Source: Chloroflexota bacterium
Lineage (GTDB): Bacteria; Chloroflexota; Limnocylindria; Limnocylindrales; CSP1-4
Reading direction: 5' to 3'
DNA length: 10,258 bases
Assembly (NCBI GenBank): GCA_005880805.1
Contig: VBFZ01000172.1
Coordinates: 14,217 to 24,474 of the forward strand
The notes under the pieces are model-generated. The model had not been told where the DNA came from and did no database searches. It worked only from the letters and a program-made list of their open reading frames with translations. The translations under genes and the position numbers were made by a program. Below are positions 6,414-10,258 of this stretch, in pieces. Position 1 is the first letter of the stretch; each line of letters starts with the position of its first letter.

Positions 6414-6952
6414 CCCTGCCGATCGGAGACCGGCTCGAGGCCGAAGCCCTCCTCACCGACCATTACCTCGACGCCCTGCTCGCGGCGAACGACCGCCATG
6501 CGCAGGACGCGCCCTCGGACCCTCGCCTCGACGCGGACCTGAGGCGGGCGGCCGCCTGGCTGCGCTCGAGCCTCACGCGCGTTCACCCCTCGTTCCGCTT
6601 CGAGGAGCGGCTTGCCGCCCGGCTCGCGGAAGTGGCGGCAGGCCTTCGCCTCGCCCCGGCCGCCGGCGGAGAAGGCGGCTCGGTGCCGTTCCCCGGACTC
6701 GCGTTCGACCCCTCGCAGGAGCCCGGGCCGGGCTTCGACGATGAGAAGGGTCGGGACGCTGGTCCGTCGCGCGAGCTCCTGATCGGCGGCGCCCTCACGT
6801 CGGCCGCCCTCTCGATCGCAGGCGCGGCATTCGTCGCCTGGCGGCGGAGCCGGGGTCAGGGCTCGCCGATGGCCCGTGCCGTTCGCGCCGCACGCGAGAG
6901 CCGGGCGCTTGGCCGGCTCCCCGAGGTCGACGCCCGGCGGGCATTGGACTGA
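6410..6952 (+). CDS. Small single-pass membrane protein, possible anti-sigma factor
   Basis: I do not recognise a named family. The protein has 180 residues. An N-terminal helical, charged part (about 7-82) contains TDHYLDALLAANDRH and VHPSFRFEERLAARLAEVA. A Gly/Pro/Asp-rich linker (83-120) follows, then one hydrophobic helix (about 122-144, LLIGGALTSAALSIAGAAFVAW), and an arginine-rich tail (145-180). There is no signal peptide. Position suggests an anti-sigma factor: it overlaps the sigma gene stop by 4 bases (GTGA), and sigma genes are commonly followed by membrane-bound inhibitors. It contains no cysteine, so it is not a zinc-binding (His-x3-Cys-x2-Cys) anti-sigma. The arginine-rich tail favours a cytoplasmic C-terminus, which fits awkwardly with a cytoplasmic N-terminal sigma-binding domain, so topology is open. 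Its stop overlaps the accD start as TGATG, pointing to translational coupling. The role is inferred from context only. Confidence 0.75.
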   Translation: MTLPIGDRLEAEALLTDHYLDALLAANDRHAQDAPSDPRLDADLRRAAAWLRSSLTRVHPSFRFEERLAARLAEVAAGLRLAPAAGGEGGSVPFPGLAFDPSQEPGPGFDDEKGRDAGPSRELLIGGALTSAALSIAGAAFVAWRRSRGQGSPMARAVRAARESRALGRLPEVDARRALD

Positions 6953-8091
6953 TGCCGATCAAGCTGCCGTCCTTCCGGGGGCGCCGCGACACCTACCCGC
7001 CTGACCTCTGGACCAAGTGCCCGAGCTGCGGCGAGATGCTTTTCAACAAGCAGCTCGACAAGGTGGACCGGGTCTGCCCCAACTGCGGACATCACTTCCG
7101 CCTGTCGGCCAGGGCCAGGCTGGACCTCCTGCTCGACCGGGACAGCTTCCACGAGCGTGACGAAGGCCTGCAGTCGCTCGATCCGCTCGGGTTCGTCGAC
7201 CAGAAGCCGTACCCCGACCGTATCGCCGCCGCGCAGGTCGCAACCGGCATGCGCGACGCGGCCGTCTGGGGAATGGGCACGATCGAAGGCCGTCAGGTCG
7301 CGATCTGCGTCATGGACTTCGCGTTCATGGGCGGCTCGATGGGCAGCGTCGTCGGCGAGAAGGTGACGCGCGCGGCGGAAACCGCACTGGAGCTGCGCAT
7401 CCCGCTGATCGTCGTGTCGGCCTCGGGCGGCGCACGCATGCAGGAGGGGACGCTCGCGCTGATGCAGCTGGCCAAGACGGTGGCCGCACTGGAGCGCTTG
7501 CGGGCCGAAGGCGTCCCCTACGTCTCGATCCTGACCGATCCGACGACCGGCGGCGTGTTCGCGTCCTACGCAGCCCTCGGCGACGTGAACCTGGCCGAGC
7601 CCAATGCGCTCATCGGCTTCGCCGGTGCACGCGTCTCCGCCGGAACGATCGCCAGCGAGCTCCCGGAGGGCTTCCAGCGCTCGGAGTTCCTGTTCCGGCA
7701 CGGCTTCGTGGATCGCGTCGTTCACCGCAGCGAGCTGCGCGCCGAGGTCGCGACACTGCTGCGCTTCCTGGAACCGGTCATCTTCGAGGAGGCCGGTGTC
7801 GAGGCAGCGACCGTGCCGGCTTTCCGACCGCTTTCATTCCTGTCGTCACTGGCCGAGCGCGTCTCGGACCTTGCCGCGTCAGAGGGCGACGGCCGGACGC
7901 CGACGAACGGGCGGCCCGCGGCCCCGTCGACGCCTGCATCCTCCTCGGCGCCCGCATCTTCCTCGACGACGCTCGGCCCGGCCCGCGCGAGACCCTCCCG
8001 CCCACCCGGAGACCAGCCCGAGCAGTCCCCCAGCGGCGCGCCTGCCCCGGCAAAAGAGCCGGCCAGATCCCGGGGTCAACGCGATGGTTGA
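6952..8091 (+). CDS. accD: Acetyl-CoA carboxylase carboxyltransferase subunit beta
   Basis: AccD pairs with AccA to form the carboxyltransferase that moves the carboxyl group from carboxybiotin to acetyl-CoA, making malonyl-CoA for fatty acid synthesis. The N-terminal zinc ribbon is intact: Cys23, Cys26, Cys42 and Cys45 (KCPSCGEMLF and RVCPNCGHHF). The crotonase-like core follows, with MGGSMGSVVGEK (126-137), VSASGGARMQEG (155-166), LTDPTTGGVFASYA (194-207) and LIGFAGARV (220-228). The catalytic part ends near residue 305. A further 75 residues or so are low-complexity (Pro/Ser/Ala/Arg/Gly) and include a tandem repeat, so the 379-residue protein is longer than the usual 280-300. The start overlaps the preceding stop by one base (TGATG) with no strong Shine-Dalgarno, suggesting coupled translation. 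The 3' end overlaps accA by 8 bases, which favours matched production of the two subunits. Confidence 0.96.
   Translation: MPIKLPSFRGRRDTYPPDLWTKCPSCGEMLFNKQLDKVDRVCPNCGHHFRLSARARLDLLLDRDSFHERDEGLQSLDPLGFVDQKPYPDRIAAAQVATGMRDAAVWGMGTIEGRQVAICVMDFAFMGGSMGSVVGEKVTRAAETALELRIPLIVVSASGGARMQEGTLALMQLAKTVAALERLRAEGVPYVSILTDPTTGGVFASYAALGDVNLAEPNALIGFAGARVSAGTIASELPEGFQRSEFLFRHGFVDRVVHRSELRAEVATLLRFLEPVIFEEAGVEAATVPAFRPLSFLSSLAERVSDLAASEGDGRTPTNGRPAAPSTPASSSAPASSSTTLGPARARPSRPPGDQPEQSPSGAPAPAKEPARSRGQRDG
7933..7968 (+). repeat. Tandem 18-bp imperfect repeat in the accD tail
   Basis: Two adjacent 18-bp units (7933-7950 and 7951-7968) match at 15 of 18 positions and are codon-aligned, encoding Pro-Ala-Ser-Ser-Ser-Ala then Pro-Ala-Ser-Ser-Ser-Thr (residues 328-339). 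This looks like a recent duplication within the disordered C-terminal tail of AccD, outside the catalytic domain. Confidence 0.6.
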
Positions 8092-9103
8092 GCGCCTGCT
8101 CGGCCGCGGAGGCGGTACCGACGGTCGGCCAACCGCGGCCCCCGACCCGAGCCCCGACGTCTGGGCGCGCCTTCAGCTTGCCCGCAACCTCAAGCGCCCG
8201 CACACCCTCGAGCTCGTCGCCGCGATGGCGGACGAGTTCATCGAGCTGCATGGGGACCGGCTTTTCGGCGACGACGAAGCTTTGGTCGCCGGCCTGGCGC
8301 GCATCGGCGGCCGGCGAATGGTCGTCGTCGGCCAGCAGAAGGGCGCCGAAACCGACGAGAACATCCGGCGGAACTTCGGGATGCCGCACCCGGAGGGGTA
8401 TCGCAAAGCCATTCGCTTGATGGAGCTCGCGGAGCGATTCCGCCTGCCGGTCGTCACGTTCGTCGACGTCCCTGGGGCGAACCCGGGCCCGGAGTCGGAG
8501 GAGCGTGGAATCGCCGAGTCGATCGCCCGCTCGATCGGGGTCATGACCCGCCTCCGCACGCCGATCGTGGCGGTGATCACGGGCGAAGGCGGATCCGGCG
8601 GCGCGCTGGCGATCGCCGTGGCCGACGTCGTGATCGCGCTCGAGAACGCCGTCTATTCCGTCATCAGCCCCGAAGGCTGCGCGGCGATCCTGTGGCGCAC
8701 GCCCGACCAGGCCGAGACTGCCGCCGCTGCGATGAAGATGACCGCAGAGGACCAGCAGGCGCTCGGCGTCGTCGACCTCGTGATTTCCGAGCCGGGCGCC
8801 GGAGCGCACACGGATCCGATCGAGACGGCCCGCCGCCTGAAGATCGCGATCCTGGCCGAGATCGATCGGCTGGCGCGGCTCCCGCTGGACGAACTGGTGG
8901 CGCGACGGTACCGGCGATACCGCGACCTCGGCGCGTACACGACCGTGACCGCCGCGCCAGTCGCACCCCCGGAGAGGCCGGGGCTCGTCGACCGGCTGCG
9001 CAACCTGCTCGAAGCCGGGCTGCAGACCATCGGTGGCCCTACACCGGGCGCCGGTCGCCGCGACGACGATGACCCACAACCGCCGGCGCGAGAGGAAGTC
9101 TGA
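8084..9103 (+). CDS. accA: Acetyl-CoA carboxylase carboxyltransferase subunit alpha
   Basis: AccA is the partner of AccD in the carboxyltransferase half of acetyl-CoA carboxylase. The 339-residue protein has the family's N-terminal segment VWARLQLARNLKRPHTLELV (26-45). The core follows: VVGQQKGAETDENIRRNFGM (81-100), PHPEGYRKAIRLMELAERF (101-119), FVDVPGANPGPESEERG (126-142), the glycine-rich GEGGSGGALAI (167-177, likely oxyanion region) and VYSVISPEGCAAILWR (190-205). A hydrophilic tail of about 50 residues ends in DDDDPQPPAREEV. ATG 8084 is chosen because it gives the normal N-terminus; the frame is open far upstream to 7604, but that stretch lies inside accD and is arginine/serine-rich shadow. 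It overlaps accD by 8 bases and is followed after 3 bases by accB. All expected motifs are present, so this subunit looks fully functional. Confidence 0.95.
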   Translation: MVERLLGRGGGTDGRPTAAPDPSPDVWARLQLARNLKRPHTLELVAAMADEFIELHGDRLFGDDEALVAGLARIGGRRMVVVGQQKGAETDENIRRNFGMPHPEGYRKAIRLMELAERFRLPVVTFVDVPGANPGPESEERGIAESIARSIGVMTRLRTPIVAVITGEGGSGGALAIAVADVVIALENAVYSVISPEGCAAILWRTPDQAETAAAAMKMTAEDQQALGVVDLVISEPGAGAHTDPIETARRLKIAILAEIDRLARLPLDELVARRYRRYRDLGAYTTVTAAPVAPPERPGLVDRLRNLLEAGLQTIGGPTPGAGRRDDDDPQPPAREEV

Positions 9104-9106
9104 TCC

Positions 9107-9769
9107 GTGGCCGGACGCGCACGAAGGTCCACTCCCCCGGATTCGCGATCGAGCGATGACCGGCGTGTCGACCACCAGGCAATCGACCGCCTCACGGATG
9201 AGCTGCTGCCCGCGCTGATGGCCAAGCTCGGCGCGAGCGGGCTCGGCGAGGTCGAGGTCCGCGAGGGCAACTGGAAGGTGCGCCTGCGCCGGCCCGATGC
9301 CGGCGTGGAGGCCGGTGGGGCACCCAGGCGCCGCTCGGGAGACCGACCGTCGAGAGCGCAACCCGGGCATGCGGGACACGGACACGCGCCAGCGGCTGTT
9401 GAGACCCACAAGTCCGGACGGGACGGGAAAGCGATGAGCTCCGGCAACGGAGCCCATCCCGAGCCTCGGGAAGCCCCGGAGCCCAGCAGCCCGGGCGCGA
9501 GGCGCGCGGTGGCGACGTCGCCGGCGGTCGGGATCTTCCACGCCCGCTCGGACCTGCGGCCGGGCGCGTGGGTTCGGGCGGGGGACCGCCTGGGGGCGGT
9601 CGACGTGCTTGGCGTCCCACAGGAGGTCGTGGCGCCGGTCGACGGGGTGCTCGGCGTCAATCTCGTGGAGTCGGGCGACGCCGTCGAATACGGCCAGGAG
9701 CTGGTCCTGATCGAGCTGGCCGGAGTCACGTCCGGGGGCGGGCACGGGACGCCGGCGGCCGAGCCCTGA
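9107..9769 (+). CDS. accB: AccB-like biotin carboxyl carrier protein lacking the biotinylated lysine
   Basis: AccB normally carries biotin on a lysine and shuttles the carboxyl group between AccC and AccA/AccD. The 220-residue protein has the AccB N-terminal domain (about 24-63: IDRLTDELLPALMAKLGASG, then LGEVEVREGNWKVRLRR). A long Gly/Pro/His/Arg-rich linker (64-135) leads to a C-terminal biotinyl-domain frame (136-204) beginning ATSPAVGIFHARSDL and ending VESGDAVEYGQELVLIE. Where the family has Glu-Ala-Met-Lys-Met, this protein has Asp-Val-Leu-Gly-Val (166-170), so the biotin lysine is Gly169 (GGC, 9611-9613). Conserved motifs on both sides are in one frame, so no frameshift explains it. 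It likely cannot be biotinylated at the usual site. GTG 9107 has AGAGGAAG upstream; the stop overlaps accC as TGATG. It may be a structural AccB paralogue, or a non-biotinylated subunit supporting another carrier. Family assignment is firm; function as a carrier is doubtful. Confidence 0.88.
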   Translation: MAGRARRSTPPDSRSSDDRRVDHQAIDRLTDELLPALMAKLGASGLGEVEVREGNWKVRLRRPDAGVEAGGAPRRRSGDRPSRAQPGHAGHGHAPAAVETHKSGRDGKAMSSGNGAHPEPREAPEPSSPGARRAVATSPAVGIFHARSDLRPGAWVRAGDRLGAVDVLGVPQEVVAPVDGVLGVNLVESGDAVEYGQELVLIELAGVTSGGGHGTPAAEP

Positions 9770-10258
9770 TGTTCCGCAAGGTCCTGATCGCGAACCGGGG
9801 CGAGATTGCGCTGCGGATCCTGCGGGCCGCCCGCTCACTGGGCATGGAAGCGGTTGTCGCCTACAGCGAGGCCGACCGGGAGAGCCTTCCGGTGCAGCTC
9901 GCGGACGAGGCGATCTGCATCGGCCCGGCTGACGCCCGCCGTTCGTACCTTTCGGCCCCGGCCATGATCTCGGCCGCGATCGTAACCGGCTGCGACGCGA
10001 TCCATCCCGGCTACGGCTTCCTGTCCGAGGACGAGGGCTTCGCCGAGGTAGTGCGGGCCCACGACCTGGCGTTCATCGGCCCTCCGCCCGAGGTCCTCGA
10101 CCGGTTCGCTTCCAAGGAAAGCACGCGACGCCTGCTCGGCGGCCACGGCCTGCCCACGATCCCCGGATCGGACGGGCTGTTGCGCGACGAGGCGCATGCC
10201 CTCGAGGAGGCGGACCGGATCGGCTTCCCGGTCCTGCTCAAGCCCTCGGCGGGTGGCG
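9769..10258 (+). CDS. accC: Acetyl-CoA carboxylase biotin carboxylase subunit, N-terminal part (3' end outside window)
   Basis: Biotin carboxylase uses ATP and bicarbonate to carboxylate biotin on its carrier protein. The first 163 residues are visible: the N-terminal biotin carboxylase domain with KVLIANRGEIALRILRAA (4-21), ADEAICIGPA (45-54), AIHPGYGFLSE (78-88), GLPTIPGSDG (127-136), and the opening of the ATP-grasp domain, IGFPVLLKPSAGG (151-163), with a likely ATP-contacting lysine at 158. Two changes from the usual sequence stand out: Met-Gly-Asp-Lys before the lid is Phe-Ala-Ser-Lys (113-116, the lysine kept), and Phe-Leu-Ser-Glu-Asn is Phe-Leu-Ser-Glu-Asp (84-88). The ATG overlaps the accB stop by one base (TGATG). 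The visible part cannot show whether this is a short AccC (about 450 residues) or a long fused form ending in its own biotinyl domain, which matters because AccB here lacks the biotin lysine. Pyruvate or propionyl-CoA carboxylase subunits share this N-terminus, but the accDAB context favours AccC. Confidence 0.93.
   Translation, partial: MFRKVLIANRGEIALRILRAARSLGMEAVVAYSEADRESLPVQLADEAICIGPADARRSYLSAPAMISAAIVTGCDAIHPGYGFLSEDEGFAEVVRAHDLAFIGPPPEVLDRFASKESTRRLLGGHGLPTIPGSDGLLRDEAHALEEADRIGFPVLLKPSAGG

Noticed and set aside
7604..8083. Long N-terminal extension of accA inside accD
   Set aside because: The accA homology begins just after ATG 8084, and the upstream frame is arginine/serine-rich shadow of accD.
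9590..9660. A frameshift in accB as the reason for the missing biotin lysine
   Set aside because: The biotinyl-domain signatures before and after the site are in the same frame with correct spacing, so the change is a substitution.
7778..9838. A 686-codon open frame on the minus strand across accA and accB
   Set aside because: It lies antisense to four genes with clear family motifs, is arginine/proline/glycine-rich without a recognisable domain, and is the expected mirror of GC-biased third codon positions.
1..10258. Mobile elements, CRISPR arrays, prophage or tRNA genes
   Set aside because: I found no transposase-like protein, no spaced direct repeats, no phage genes and no recognisable tRNA; coding style is uniform across the window.

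Overview
The window is a GC-rich chromosomal segment from a bacterium, packed with housekeeping genes. The style fits an uncultured Chloroflexota or Actinobacteriota lineage: GTG starts, 1-8 base gene overlaps, a likely leaderless promoter, a class II aspartokinase, a DUF4349 lipoprotein, and split AccA/AccD carboxyltransferase subunits. I lean to Chloroflexota, but this is inference from gene style and not a phylogenetic result. There are no RNA genes, insertion sequences, CRISPR arrays or phage genes.

Layout. (1) 1-1589, plus strand: the 3' part of threonine synthase (thrC) and homoserine kinase (thrB), the last two steps of threonine synthesis. (2) 1590-2701, plus strand: a 149-bp intergenic region with two abutting perfect inverted repeats and a possible ECF-type promoter, followed by a membrane-anchored DUF4349 lipoprotein. 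(3) 2709-3491, minus strand: a dienelactone hydrolase family protein, convergent with the lipoprotein gene and divergent from lysC. (4) 3594 to the window end, plus strand: one tightly packed run, lysC - birA - ECF sigma factor - small membrane protein (possible anti-sigma) - accD - accA - accB - accC (cut off by the window end). Every junction in this run overlaps or is separated by at most 4 bases, so it is very probably one operon. It likely starts from an extended -10 promoter whose predicted first base is the A of the lysC ATG.

How the genes fit together. The last block joins entry into aspartate-family amino acid synthesis (lysC) with the biotin protein ligase and the four subunits of acetyl-CoA carboxylase, the first committed step of fatty acid synthesis. 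A sigma factor and a membrane protein sit between the ligase and its expected target complex. The main surprise is AccB. It has the N-terminal AccB domain and a full biotinyl-domain frame, but the canonical biotin-accepting motif (Glu-Ala-Met-Lys-Met) reads Asp-Val-Leu-Gly-Val, so the lysine that carries biotin is a glycine. The AccC fragment beside it also departs from canonical motifs (Phe-Ala-Ser-Lys for Met-Gly-Asp-Lys, and Ser-Glu-Asp for Ser-Glu-Asn). The carboxylase encoded here therefore either uses a carrier encoded elsewhere, or fused to AccC beyond the window, or works in an undescribed way. A second notable signal is a near-perfect internal ribosome binding site in lysC that would make a separate ACT-domain beta subunit.
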